64,000 bases of DNA, from the NCBI GenBank assembly GCA_013306675.1, contig JABLUY010000010.1:186001-250000 (forward strand), written 5' to 3'. A program made the position numbers and the translations under genes. The notes below the pieces were generated by a model. That model was given only the letters and a program-made list of their open reading frames with translations. It did not search any database and was not told where the DNA came from. Numbering within the stretch: the stretch's first letter is position 1; every line of letters starts with the position of its first letter. Origin of the DNA: Thraustochytrium sp. TN22. Its lineage: Eukaryota; Sar; Bigyra; Thraustochytrida; Thraustochytriidae. Below are positions 31,522 to 40,577 of this stretch, piece after piece.

Positions 31522-32730
31522 ATGGAGACGGACTTGGCTGCGAACCGCGCGAGGCCGGCCTCGGGCGAGCACCCGGAGGAGCACCCCGAGGAGCACCCGG
31601 AGGAAGACCCCGAGGAGGACCCCGAGGAGAACCCTGACGAGCAGTTGATGTGCCCGACGTACATGCTCGTGGCGCTGGGCATCGTCGTGGCCCTGCTACA
31701 AGTCAATTTCTGGGCCGTAGAGTATCCGCGCCGCCTCGCGGAGCCAGCTCGCAGCGGCTTCGGTTTTGTTCCGCTCGTGACCATGGTCGTCACCATGTAC
31801 GCGTTCGCGCAGCTCTTAGAGATAAGAATCATTCGTCGCCACCCTCTCGCCCGGGAGATTCTGAAGGAGAAGGTATGGAAGAGGTACCTTGCCGACAAGA
31901 CTGGAGAAGCCTGGGGCATCGTATGTGTTGTTCTTATCATAGGGGCCATGCTACGCGCCATAACATTCTCTCTCCTAGGCCTAGAGGAGTGCTCGACTAG
32001 TGATTCGTCCTTTGTCATGCTGGATGCCTACGTGCCCGTACAGCCCGCAACGCGATGGGACGGATACGACAGAACTTATCGCAGGCGGGAAGTGGTGGAC
32101 GCGGGCATTCGGGTGATGAAGGTAAGCGACGAGGAGAGCACGCGCATGGACACGCTGGTCTCCAGCTGTTTGGGTCTTAACATGTACTGGATCGAAGTCA
32201 GCGTCAACGGCATCGTGGCGTTTTTCATGTGGGAGATGGCTGTACTTGGCAACTTCATCCGTCCCAGCGTCTTCGCGCATCGCATGGTCTTCTTCACCAT
32301 GGTCTTCATGTATTTGGCCTTTCCAAGGAGCTCGATCAGTGCTTTGCTGATTTGCATACAAGGCATATCGGCAAGCGTGGATTTAAACCCCTTCGTCGAC
32401 GATGAAAGCCTCGCGGAAACGTGTCTACAATTCATGTTCGAGCTGATCGCGCACGCTGGGGGAGCCTTCAGCCTTGTGTACACTCACGACGAGGTGCCGG
32501 GGCTCTTCACGGCGGTTTGGGCGTCTCTGGCAGCTCTGAGCGTGCTGTTGTCGGCGCGGTTCAAGCACTTAATGCGATTCAAGCACGCATGCGGGGGTCT
32601 CCAGGCGCTCGAATCTCGATGCCCAGACCCCAGTGGGAGCGATTCAGAGTCGTGCGCCTCTGACGCGGAGTCGTGCGCCTCTGACGCGGAGTCGTGCGCT
32701 TCTGACGCGGAGTCGTGCGCATCTGTGTAG
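31522..32730 (+). CDS. TLC-like multi-pass membrane protein, cluster gene C2
   Basis: 402 residues, paralogue of C1. The first 150 residues (acidic repeat, TM1, TM2 and most of TM3) look identical to C1. The Cys-bracketed loop and following part differ at many positions: WDGYDRTYRRREVVDAGIRV against WDEYDSTKRRWEVVDAGIPV, SSCLGLNMYWIEVSVNG against SSCFGLNMYWIEVSFNG, and VDLNPFVDDESLAETCLQF against MDLDTFVDDESLAVTCIPF. The His position again reads FAHRMVF. The 21-bp ESCASDA repeats are retained (32657-32727). Function unknown. Confidence 0.7.
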   Translation: METDLAANRARPASGEHPEEHPEEHPEEDPEEDPEENPDEQLMCPTYMLVALGIVVALLQVNFWAVEYPRRLAEPARSGFGFVPLVTMVVTMYAFAQLLEIRIIRRHPLAREILKEKVWKRYLADKTGEAWGIVCVVLIIGAMLRAITFSLLGLEECSTSDSSFVMLDAYVPVQPATRWDGYDRTYRRREVVDAGIRVMKVSDEESTRMDTLVSSCLGLNMYWIEVSVNGIVAFFMWEMAVLGNFIRPSVFAHRMVFFTMVFMYLAFPRSSISALLICIQGISASVDLNPFVDDESLAETCLQFMFELIAHAGGAFSLVYTHDEVPGLFTAVWASLAALSVLLSARFKHLMRFKHACGGLQALESRCPDPSGSDSESCASDAESCASDAESCASDAESCASV

Positions 32731-33067
32731 CAGCCCTGACATTGAGTCCGCGCGTCCGACGCTTTGGTCTTTGGCGCGAAGCACAGCCGAGGATTGATGA
32801 AGCAAAGTTGCTGGCGTAGCCGATCCAGAGTCTTCTGCTGTTGAAAACTGCCGACACGAGGTCCGTCCCAGGGCTGTTGGAGTGTTTGCGCCTCACTGAG
32901 TCTTGTTGGGCGAAGCACCGACCTTGGGCAAGACCTCGTGGGCAGGAGAGAGGCGGAGCTTCGTTTCGTAGATGGCGCATCAAGAAGAAGAATATTTCAT
33001 CAAGCACCACTCACTACAAGCACGCAGACTGAATCAGAACTTCTTGCCACGTTGCAGGTCACCACCA
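32731..33067. other. Convergent intergenic region between C2 (+) and D (-)
   Basis: The 3' ends of C2 and D face each other here, separated by about 340 bases. The sequence corresponds to 28503-28831 of copy 1 with an extra GACCTTGGGCAAGACCTCGT-type segment near 32921. No gene. Confidence 0.5.
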
Positions 33068-34219
33068 TCAGTAAGACGAGCCAGCGGGGTGGACGTCCTT
33101 GGAGTCGCCACGCGCCCGCGTGGCCTTGCGGTGCGCTCGGAGGGCACGCTTGGACATGACGAGTTGCGCCTGCACCGAGTACACCTGCGAGGCAGCGCCG
33201 AGGATGAGCAGAATCCACCAGAGGATGGCAATCGGCCCCGGGAGCTCATCCCTGTAGTGGATGAGAGCATAGACGCCGACGCCGGCGGCGACAAGCTTGC
33301 CGAGGCCAAAGGTGACGGCGCCGGCCATGAACCAGCGGCTCTGACGTTTCTTGTCGTCGGTGAGGCGGTAGAGCAGCATGGCGATGAATGTGGGCTGCTC
33401 AAGGGACGCAAAGACGAACTGCACGAGCGGCACTGGGAAGCTCACGGTGGTCTCCGGGTAGGCGAGCATGCCGAGCACGAAGGCGAGCACACAAAAGTGG
33501 TGCGTCGCGATGCTCACACGCACGAAGCTCATGAGCATGTTGAGCTCCGTCAGGTAGAGCGCCACAATGAGGCTGGTCGCGAGCTCGAGCCACCACATGT
33601 TCTGCGCGATGCAGCTGTGCACGAGCAGGTCAAGCATCGCCGCGTCCTCCGCGCTCACCTCGATCACCTCCGTGCCCGGGTTGACCACTGGCAGCCCGTT
33701 GACAGTCTCGGGCAAGCTCGCAAGCCGCGTGGCATATGTCTTGTAGAGGTGCGCGTCCAGCGAGACGAAGACGTTCGTGCAGCCGCTGGGCTGCTCGAGC
33801 AGCAGTGCGCGCGTGATGGGCACCATGATCACGGCGAACATGAGCGTGCCCCAGATTACCTCGAACAGATAGACGACGCACTTGCGGCGCTTCTCCGCAG
33901 AGAGCGCCGTGGCCTGCGGCACCAGGTCCAGGACCGCGTCGCAGGCGCTGGCCACCACGTATGCCGTGAGGAGCACGATAATAAAGAGCGAGGGCGCCAG
34001 GCCGCTGCGGAACGGCTCGTCGCGCATGCGCGGCACCTCCACGAGCCAGAAGTTCGCCTGCAGCATTGCGAAGACCACCGCTAGCACGCCGAGCATCGCC
34101 ACGGGCCTCTTCTCGCCTGCATCCTCGGCCCGGCCCTTCTGTGCCTCTTCTGCCACTTGCACCACGTGTGGCGAGCTCTCCGAGTTATCCTCGCCCTTGC
34201 CTTGAAGCATGCTGCTCAT
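33068..34219 (-). CDS. TLC-like multi-pass membrane protein, cluster gene D
   Basis: 383 residues and the only cluster member on the minus strand. The core is complete: AMLQANFWLVEVPRMRDEPF, LSAEKRRKCVVYLFEVIWG, the Cys-bracketed loop (SGCTNVFVSLDAH ... LVHSCIAQNMWW) with GLPVVNPGTEVIEVS, then FVRVSIATHHFCVLAF with an intact His pair and LEQPTFIAMLLYRLTDDKKR. The last TM is followed by a basic tail (KRALRAHRKATRARGD). The start is placed at ATG 34219 (MSSMLQGKGED) because upstream of about 34400 the sequence is the same non-coding repeat found before E2 and E3. It is divergent from E1 and shares its upstream region. Its C-terminus is copied at 28832-28940. Confidence 0.77.
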   Translation of the reverse strand: MSSMLQGKGEDNSESSPHVVQVAEEAQKGRAEDAGEKRPVAMLGVLAVVFAMLQANFWLVEVPRMRDEPFRSGLAPSLFIIVLLTAYVVASACDAVLDLVPQATALSAEKRRKCVVYLFEVIWGTLMFAVIMVPITRALLLEQPSGCTNVFVSLDAHLYKTYATRLASLPETVNGLPVVNPGTEVIEVSAEDAAMLDLLVHSCIAQNMWWLELATSLIVALYLTELNMLMSFVRVSIATHHFCVLAFVLGMLAYPETTVSFPVPLVQFVFASLEQPTFIAMLLYRLTDDKKRQSRWFMAGAVTFGLGKLVAAGVGVYALIHYRDELPGPIAILWWILLILGAASQVYSVQAQLVMSKRALRAHRKATRARGDSKDVHPAGSSY

Positions 34220-35548
34220 CCAGTTTGTCAGCCAACTTGAACGCGACGCGGCCTTGGCCCGTGCTCGCTCTTCGCGTTGTGCTTGCGGTTTTGCTTGCCT
34301 GCGGTTCTCGCCGCCGGATTGCTTGCGGCCTTGCTTGCGGTTCTCGCGGCCGGACCGCCGGCCAGCCGGGCCAGGGTCTCGGTCCCCGGCCGCGCAGCCT
34401 GCCCTGCCAGCAGCAGTTTGGCAGGCAATCAATGAATTATGAATGTGAGCGGTCCGCCTGCATACCTGCCTGCCAATGGCGAGCCGGGCCGGGCCGGGGA
34501 GGTGGGCGTCCTCGTCCGGCCGGGTTGACGCCGCGAGCGCCGACTCGACGACCCGCGCGTGGCGCGCCGAGGCGACCTTGAAGCGAAGCCCGGGTGCTGC
34601 TCCAGGCCGCTCCTGGCCAACGCGCAGCGCGGAGCGCGCTGGGCGAGCTTCGTGCCAGGAGGGAGGAGGACGGACGGCTTGCGACGGCCCGGCCTGCCAC
34701 TGCCGGGAAGTGCGTGTCGCGCCGACGCGCCGCCGGGTAATTATGTCAGTGATGATGAGTTGAGCAGGCTGGCCGAAAACAGAGCGCGCGCGCAGAGAGC
34801 CCGAGCAACTTCGGAGCAAGGAAAGCCTGGCTGCGAGCGGGGACCCCCGGTTCAGACCCATCGGCCACGGACAGAATCTAAGTTACTGTGCTACAACAGA
34901 GTAATACAGACCGTAGAGTACGAGTCGAGCCCGGGCCAGCTTTGCAGCCGCACGTCGCGGCGCGCGGCGGACTCGGACGGGGGCTAAGTTAGCGGACACT
35001 GTCCATCATCGGCGGTGGCACAATGGGCTCAGGAGGTACAGGTCGCGCTGCGAGTGCAGGTGGCACGCTGGCACGGCACGACACTTGCTCGGGGCTTGCG
35101 AGCGTCGTGCCGTCACTGGCAGGGCGGCTGCCTGCCTGCCTGCCAGTGAGACCTTCTTCGCGGCGTTCATGCCGGCGATCCGACGGGCGTACAGGGCGGG
35201 CCGCCCGGTGTGGTGGCGATACCGTCCACGATTGTGGCCTACGCAGCTGCGCTGGCCAGCGCGGCCTTCGCTGGCCTGCGCCGGCGCGCGCCGGCTTGCG
35301 CCGGCCTGTGCCGGCCTCCGCGTTTCCGGGGTGCGCGCCTCGCTTGCGTGATAAATGAAACCCACACCGTGACTGCGCCCCCTCTCCATACTGCAGTGAA
35401 TCCGCACCCCTCGCAGCCCGGCGCGTCAATGGCGCTAGCGAGAGGTCCACACAAAGCTGTGAGGCCAGAGCCAGGCAGACACCAAACGCTCTGGGTCTAC
35501 GTGGACGTAGAGTCGGTGATCGCGATTGCATTGGCATCGCTCGTCATC
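34220..35548. other. Divergent promoter region between D (-) and E1 (+)
   Basis: From about 34405 this is the left part of the 3-kb E unit; the same sequence precedes E2 (37395-38662) and E3 (40578-41577) with indels. It contains GAAGCGAAGCCCGGGTGCTG and neighbouring conserved blocks, the inverted repeat at 35113-35149, and CACCAAACGCTCTGGGT-type sequence just before the E start. No gene seen. Confidence 0.55.
35113..35149. repeat. Inverted repeat TCACTGGCAGG / CCTGCCAGTGA before E1
   Basis: A perfect 11-bp inverted repeat: arms at 35113-35123 and 35139-35149 with a 15-base spacer. The E2 unit keeps both arms unchanged but with a 34-base spacer (38178-38233). It lies about 400 bases before the E1 start codon. 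Confidence 0.7.
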
Positions 35549-36673
35549 ATGCCCGAGTCGGAGTCGAGCTTCCGGGCGATGGTGCTGACCGGGAAGCCGA
35601 TAGGGCAGCGGCCCGCGTCGGTGTTCGCGACGCTGAGCGTGGTGTTCGTGCTGGTGCAGGTGAACTTCTGGCTGGTGGAGTTTCCGCGGCACCTGCAGGA
35701 CAGGCTACACAACGGGCTGGGCCCGGCCATGTTCACGATGGTGCTGGTGACAGCATACGTCGTGGTGACCTTCTTGGACGCCTGGCTGGACACGCTGCCG
35801 CGCGCGCGGGCGCTAGCAACGGAGAAGCGTCGCAAGCTGCTGGTGCACTGCTGGGAGCTCTTGTGGGGCACGATGCTGCTCGTCATCATGCTGGCGGGCG
35901 TGCTGCGCGCCTTCGTGCTGGAACTGCCGACCGGGTGCGACTCGAGCCTGTTCTCGTTGAGCGAGTACATTTACCCGACGTACGCGACGCGCGCGGTGAA
36001 CTTCCCGGCAACGGTGGACGGGCTGCCTGTGGTGAACCCAGGCACTGAGGTGCTGGAAGTGAGCCTGGAGGACGCGGTGAAGTTGGGCATGATGGAGGAC
36101 TCGTGCCTGGCGGCGAACCGCTACGTGCTGGAGATTGGCGCGACCTTCACGCTAGTCATGTACTTTTGGGAGCTCTTCTACCTGATGGGCGACGTGCGCG
36201 CCAGCCTGCAGATGCACCACCTGACGGTGGTGATTCTGTACCACGCGTGGCTGGCGTTCCCGCCGAGCACGCTGACGTCGCTGCTGGCCATCATTCAGTT
36301 CTTCTTTGCGGCCACGGAGCAGCCGACCTTCATCGCCCTGGTATTGTACAGGCTGACGGACGACAAGGTGCGGCAGCGGCGCTGGTTCATTGCGGGTGCC
36401 GTGAGCTTTGCAGTGTGCAAGGTCGCGGCGCTCATCATCACACTGGTGCTCATGGCAGAGCACAGTGAGGAGCTGCCCCCCAAGTACGCACCGATTTGGC
36501 TCTTCTTTGTGATTGGCGGTCTTCTGGCGCAGATGTACTCGGTGTACGCGCAGTGCGCCATGGCCAGCCGGCTCGGCCGTGAGCTGGCACAGGACCACAA
36601 GACGGACTCGAGCTCAGCGGGGTCCGACGACTTTGAAACGACGGCGCAAAGCAAAGCAATTCAGCAGGTGTGA
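35549..36673 (+). CDS. TLC-like multi-pass membrane protein, cluster gene E1
   Basis: 374 residues. MPESESSFRAMVLTGKPIG leads into TM1, then VQVNFWLVEFPRHLQDRLHN, ATEKRRKLLVHCWELLWG, the Cys-bracketed loop (TGCDSSLFSLSEY ... MMEDSCLAANRYV) with GLPVVNPGTEVLEVS, FWELFYLMGDVRASLQMHHL (intact His pair), ATEQPTFIALVLYRLTDDK, two further TMs and a Ser/Asp tail. The TM order, the HH pair and the TEQPTF motif after it match the TLCD-type TLC domain. Start: ATG 35549 is the first Met conserved in all three E copies. Upstream readings conserved in E1 and E3 are out of frame in E2, and the ATG at 35429 occurs only in E1. The 3' end of the gene is partly re-duplicated downstream (about 36707-36827). Confidence 0.78.
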   Translation: MPESESSFRAMVLTGKPIGQRPASVFATLSVVFVLVQVNFWLVEFPRHLQDRLHNGLGPAMFTMVLVTAYVVVTFLDAWLDTLPRARALATEKRRKLLVHCWELLWGTMLLVIMLAGVLRAFVLELPTGCDSSLFSLSEYIYPTYATRAVNFPATVDGLPVVNPGTEVLEVSLEDAVKLGMMEDSCLAANRYVLEIGATFTLVMYFWELFYLMGDVRASLQMHHLTVVILYHAWLAFPPSTLTSLLAIIQFFFAATEQPTFIALVLYRLTDDKVRQRRWFIAGAVSFAVCKVAALIITLVLMAEHSEELPPKYAPIWLFFVIGGLLAQMYSVYAQCAMASRLGRELAQDHKTDSSSAGSDDFETTAQSKAIQQV

Positions 36674-37095
36674 GCAAGAACGCATGCATGCACGCGCTCT
36701 TGAAGGTGTCTGCGCGCGTGCGCAATTGCCAATCGCGAGCTGGCAAGGAACCACAAGACGGACCCGAGCTCAGCGGGGTCCGATGAGTTTGAGGGCGACG
36801 GCGCAGAGCCAAGCAATTCAGCAGGTGTGGGCGAGAATGGATGCACGCACGCACTCTTGAATAACATGCGCGCTCGCACTCTCAAAAAGATACATGCGCG
36901 CACGCACTCCCGAAGAAACATGCACGCACGCACTCTCGAAGAGTGTTTTTGAAGAAACGCTTTTCCCAAGTTTGGACCTGCGCCCACACCGAAAGGCTCT
37001 GTGCACTGCAATGGCTATTTTTACTTGGTTTCTAAATATACGACGTGACCACTCCCGCTTCTTCCTTCTATGCATGTGCGCGTCGGCGCGAACTT
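36674..37095. other. 3' region of E1: duplicated gene tail and minisatellite
   Basis: 36707-36827 repeats the last 40 or so codons of E1 (ending CAATTCAGCAGGTGTG). From about 36845 to 36955 comes a minisatellite of roughly 28-bp units containing ATGCGCGCACGCACTCTC. Then follows the 3' flank of the aldolase fragment (37000-37095), which is homologous to 42915-43021 beside the intact aldolase gene. Confidence 0.7.
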
Positions 37096-37394
37096 GACTT
37101 GGTTGGAGTAGTCCTTCTTGTAGGTGGAGGTGTTGGCAGGGGCTCCACCAGCGGCCTTGCCGGAGTACTTGCCGAGCTGGGCCAGGCCGTTGGCCTTGGT
37201 GCGGAGGAGCAGGGCCTGCTGGGCAGCCTCAATCTGGACGTCCCTGCCCTTCCACTCCTTGAGCACGGTGGCCTGGAGGGCGCGGCCGTAGGAGAAGGAG
37301 AGGTTCCAGGGCTTCTTGCCCTCGGCGTGGTTGAGCTCGTTGAGGGCGAGCTCGTTGAGAGCAATGGTGGCCTCCTCCTCGGACATGCCGCCCG
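37096..37394 (-). pseudogene. Aldolase 3' fragment 1
   Basis: On the minus strand this encodes about the last 95 codons of class I aldolase (MSEEEATIALNEL, WNLSFSYGRALQATVLKEWK, AQLGKYSGKAAGG). Compared with the intact gene it has a 12-bp tandem insertion giving NELALNELN, substitutions such as KGRDVQ for KGEDAQ, and a changed stop codon so the frame reads through. The 5' three-quarters of the gene is absent: homology stops at 37394, exactly where fragment 2 also stops. A leftover of unit duplication; not expected to function. Confidence 0.88.
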
Positions 37395-38177
37395 GGGCCA
37401 GTAGCAGGTTGGCAGGCAATGTATTTGAGTGCAGCCGCGTGCAGCCGAACAGCGGTCCGCCTGCCTGCCTGCCAATGGCGAGCCGGACCGGGCCGAGAGG
37501 TGGGCGTCCTCGTCCGGGTTGACGCCGCGAGCGCCGACTCGACGACCCGCGCGTGGTGCGCCGAGGCGAACTTGAAGCGAAGCCCTGGTGCTGCTCCAGG
37601 CCGCTCCTGGCCAACGCGCAGCGCGCCGGCGGAGCGCGCTGGGCGAGCTTCATGCCAGGAGGGAGGAGGACGGACGGCTTGCGACGGCCCGGCCTGCCGG
37701 GAAGTGCGTGTCGCGCCGATGCGCCGCCGAGTCTTTGACTCATGACAGTGGGTTGAGCAGGCTGGCCGAAAACAGCCTGAGAGCGCGCGCGCAGAGAGCC
37801 CGGCCAAGGAAAGCCTGGCTGCGAGCGAGGACCCCGGATTCAGACGCCGCAGCGCGCTGTCGAAGGCGCAACACTCATCGGACAGAATCTAACTTACAGT
37901 AGGCCTAACAGAGCACTCCAAACGGACGGCCCGGGCCCGGCCGCCCACCTCCGAGTCCGAGTCGAGCCCGGGCCAGTGGCCACTGTGGCACTGCAGCTTT
38001 GCAGCGCACGTCGCGGCGCGCGGCGGACGTACAGTCAGACAGGGGCTAAAAGTTAGCGGAAACTGTCCATCATCGGCGCAGGCTACAGCTTGACGAGGAG
38101 GTACTGGTCGCGCTGCGAGTGCAGGTGGCACGCTGGCACGGCACGACACTTGCTCGGGGCTTGCGAGCGTCGTGCCG

Positions 38178-38233
38178 TCACTGGCAGGGCTCAGGCTGGC
38201 AAGTCATGTGGTGGCCTGCCTGCCTGCCAGTGA
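38178..38233. repeat. Inverted repeat TCACTGGCAGG / CCTGCCAGTGA before E2
   Basis: Perfect 11-bp arms at 38178-38188 and 38223-38233 with a 34-base spacer. The spacer is 19 bases longer than at the E1 copy while both arms are unchanged. Confidence 0.7.
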
Positions 38234-38662
38234 GACCTTCTTCGCGGCGTTCATGCCGGCGATTCCACGGGCGTAGAGGGCGGGCCGCCCGGTGTGGTGG
38301 CGATGCCCTATTTCGTACCGTCCACGATTGTGGCCTGCGCAGCTGCGCTGGCCAGCGCGGCCTTCGCTGGCCTGCGCCGGCGCGCGCCGGCCTGCGTCGG
38401 TCTCCGCGTTTCCGGGGTGCGCGCCGCGCTGGCGTGATAAATGAAGGCTACCTGCTGGCTGGTACCCGCACTGCGCCCCCTCTCCATAATGAAGGCAGTG
38501 ATTCTGCACCCCTTGAAGCCCCGCGTTGTTGACGCTACTAGCTAGCGAGAGGGCCACACGGAGGCAAGCTGAGGCCAGAGCCAGGCAGACACCAAACGCT
38601 CTGGGTTCTACGTGGTAACGTCAGTAATCCCGATTGGCATTGCTTGGGCATCGCTCGTCATC

Positions 38663-39793
38663 ATGCCGGAGTCGGAGTCGGAGTCGAGCTTCCGGGCGAT
38701 GGTGCTGACCGGGAAGCCGATAGGGCAGCGGCCCGCGTCGGTGTTCGCGACGCTGAGCGTAGTGTTCGTGCTGGTACAGGTGAACTTCTGGCTGGTGGAG
38801 TTTCCGCGGCACCTGCAGGACAGGCTACACAACGGGCTGGGCCCGGCCATGTTCACGATGGTCCTGGTGACAGCATACGTCGTGGTGACCTTCTTGGACG
38901 CCTGGCTGGACACGCTGCCGCGCGCGCGGGCGCTAGCAACGGAGAAGCGCCGCAAGCTGCTGGTGCACTGCTGGGAGCTCTTGTGGGGCACGATGCTGCT
39001 CGTCATCATGCTGGCGGGCGTGCTGCGCGCCTTCGTGCTGGAACTGCCGACCGGGTGCGACCCGAGCCTGTTCTCGTTGAGCGAGTACATTTACCCGACG
39101 TACGCGACGCGCGCGGTGAACCTCCCGGCAACGGTGGACGGGCTGCCTGTGGTGAACCCAGGCACCGAGGTGCTGGAAGTGAGCCTGGAGGACGCGGTGA
39201 AGTTGGGCAGGATGGAGCACTCATGCCTGGCGGCGAACCGCTACGTGATCGAAATTGGCGCGTCCTTCACGCTAGCCATGTACTTTTGGGAGCTCTTCTA
39301 CCTGATGGGCGACGTGCGCGCCAGCCTGCAGATGCACCACCTGACGGTGGTGATTCTGTACCACGCGTGGCTGGCGTTCCCGCCGAGCACGCTGACGTCG
39401 CTGCTGGCCATCATTCAGTTCTTCTTTGCGGCCACGGAGCAGCCGACCTTCATCGCCCTGGTATTGTACAGGCTGACGGACGACAAGGTGCGGCAGCGGC
39501 GCTGGTTCATTGCGGGTGCCGTGAGCTTTGCAGTGTGCAAGGTCGCGGCGCTCATCATCACACTGGTGCTCATGGCAGAGCACAGTGAGGAGCTGCCCCC
39601 CAAGTACGCACCGATTTGGCTCTTCTTTGTGATTGGCGGTCTTCTGGCGCAGATGTACTCGGTGTACGCGCAGTGCGCCATGGCCAGCCGGCTCGGCCGT
39701 GAGCTGGCACAGGACCACAAGACGGACTCGAGCTCAGCGGGGTCCGACGACTTTGAAACGACGGCGCAAAGCAAAGCAATTCAGCAGGTGTGA
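38663..39793 (+). CDS. TLC-like multi-pass membrane protein, cluster gene E2
   Basis: 376 residues, a near copy of E1. Visible differences: an extra ES pair at the N-terminus (MPESESESSFRA), DPSLF for DSSLF, VNLPATV for VNFPATV, LGRMEHSCLAANRYVIEIGA for LGMMEDSCLAANRYVLEIGA, and SFTLAMYF for TFTLVMYF. All core motifs are intact, including the His pair (MHHLTVV) and TEQPTFIALV. From about residue 230 to the stop I see no amino-acid difference from E1. Start is the conserved ATG 38663; the longer frame begins with a GTG. Role as for E1. Confidence 0.78.
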   Translation: MPESESESSFRAMVLTGKPIGQRPASVFATLSVVFVLVQVNFWLVEFPRHLQDRLHNGLGPAMFTMVLVTAYVVVTFLDAWLDTLPRARALATEKRRKLLVHCWELLWGTMLLVIMLAGVLRAFVLELPTGCDPSLFSLSEYIYPTYATRAVNLPATVDGLPVVNPGTEVLEVSLEDAVKLGRMEHSCLAANRYVIEIGASFTLAMYFWELFYLMGDVRASLQMHHLTVVILYHAWLAFPPSTLTSLLAIIQFFFAATEQPTFIALVLYRLTDDKVRQRRWFIAGAVSFAVCKVAALIITLVLMAEHSEELPPKYAPIWLFFVIGGLLAQMYSVYAQCAMASRLGRELAQDHKTDSSSAGSDDFETTAQSKAIQQV

Positions 39794-40292
39794 GCGAGAA
39801 TGCAAGCACGCACGCAGCGAGAATGCAAGCACGCACGCACTCTTAAAGATGTCTGCGCGCAGTGCGCAATGGCCAGCCGGCTCGGCCGCGAGCTGGCAAG
39901 GGACCACAAGACGGACCCGAGCTCAGCGGGTTCGATGAGTTGGAGACGACGGCGCAGAGCCAAGCAATTCAGCAGGTGTGAGCAAGAATGCATGCACGCA
40001 CGCACTCTTGAAATGATACATGCGCGCTCGCACACTCAAAAAGATACATGTGCGCACGCACTCTCAAAAAGATACATCCGCGCACGCACTCACGAAGATG
40101 CGCACGTTATCAGAAGACAACCTGTCATTGTGCTGCAGTGGCTTTCAATAAGAGCTTCCCCCAAGTTTGGACCCGCCAGTTCGATTGTGCCCACATCGAA
40201 AGTCTCTGTGCACTGCAATGGCTATTTTTTTTAAATAAGATACGATGTGACCACTCCCGCTTCTTCCTTGCATGTGCGCGTCGGCGCGAACT
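39794..40292. other. 3' region of E2: duplicated gene tail and minisatellite
   Basis: 39860-39981 repeats the last 40 codons of E2, ending in CAGCAGGTGTGAGC. About 39990-40105 holds three or four minisatellite units containing GATACATGCGCGC / ACGCACTCTCAAAAA. Then aldolase 3' flank homology up to the fragment at 40293. Confidence 0.7.
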
Positions 40293-40577
40293 TAACTTAG
40301 TTGGAGTAGTTCTTCTGGGAGGTGGAGGTGTTGGCAGCGGCTCCACCAGCGGCCTCGCCGGAGCACTTGCCGAGCTGGGCCAGGCCGTTGGTCTTGGAGC
40401 GGAGGAGCAGGGCGTGCTGGGCAGCCTCAATCTGGGCGTCCCCACCCTTCCACTCCTTGAGCACGGTGGCCTGGAGGGCGCGGCCGTAGGAGATGGAGAG
40501 GTTCCAGGGCTTCTTGCCCTCGGCGCGGTTGAGCTCGTTGAGGGCAATGGTGGCCTCCTCCTCTGACATGCCGCTCG
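40293..40577 (-). pseudogene. Aldolase 3' fragment 2
   Basis: On the minus strand it encodes about 93 C-terminal codons of aldolase (ATIALNELNRAEGKKPWNLS, AQLGKCSGEAAGGAAANTS, KNYSN then a stop). The stop codon position is retained but the final Tyr, important for catalysis in class I aldolases, is Asn. Homology ends at the same aldolase position as fragment 1, so both derive from one recombination breakpoint. Confidence 0.88.

Larger units (their letters stand above)
28941..33182 (+). repeat. Tandem segmental duplication, copy 2 (genes B2 and C2)
   Basis: Second copy of the unit at 24706-28940, offset 4235 bases at its start and 4228 through B and C. It starts with the last codons of gene A and ends inside the intact gene D. 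Confidence 0.92.
34405..37394 (+). repeat. E-unit copy 1 (upstream region, gene E1, aldolase 3' fragment)
   Basis: First of three head-to-tail units. It starts at GCAGTTTGGCAGGCAAT-type sequence and ends inside aldolase-derived sequence at GACATGCCGCCCG. The next unit begins immediately with the equivalent of the starting sequence. Boundaries are good to a few tens of bases. Confidence 0.85.
37395..40577 (+). repeat. E-unit copy 2 (upstream region, gene E2, aldolase 3' fragment)
   Basis: Second unit, 3183 bp. It carries upstream sequence, the inverted repeat at 38178-38233, E2, the re-duplicated tail, the minisatellite and aldolase fragment 2. Confidence 0.85.
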
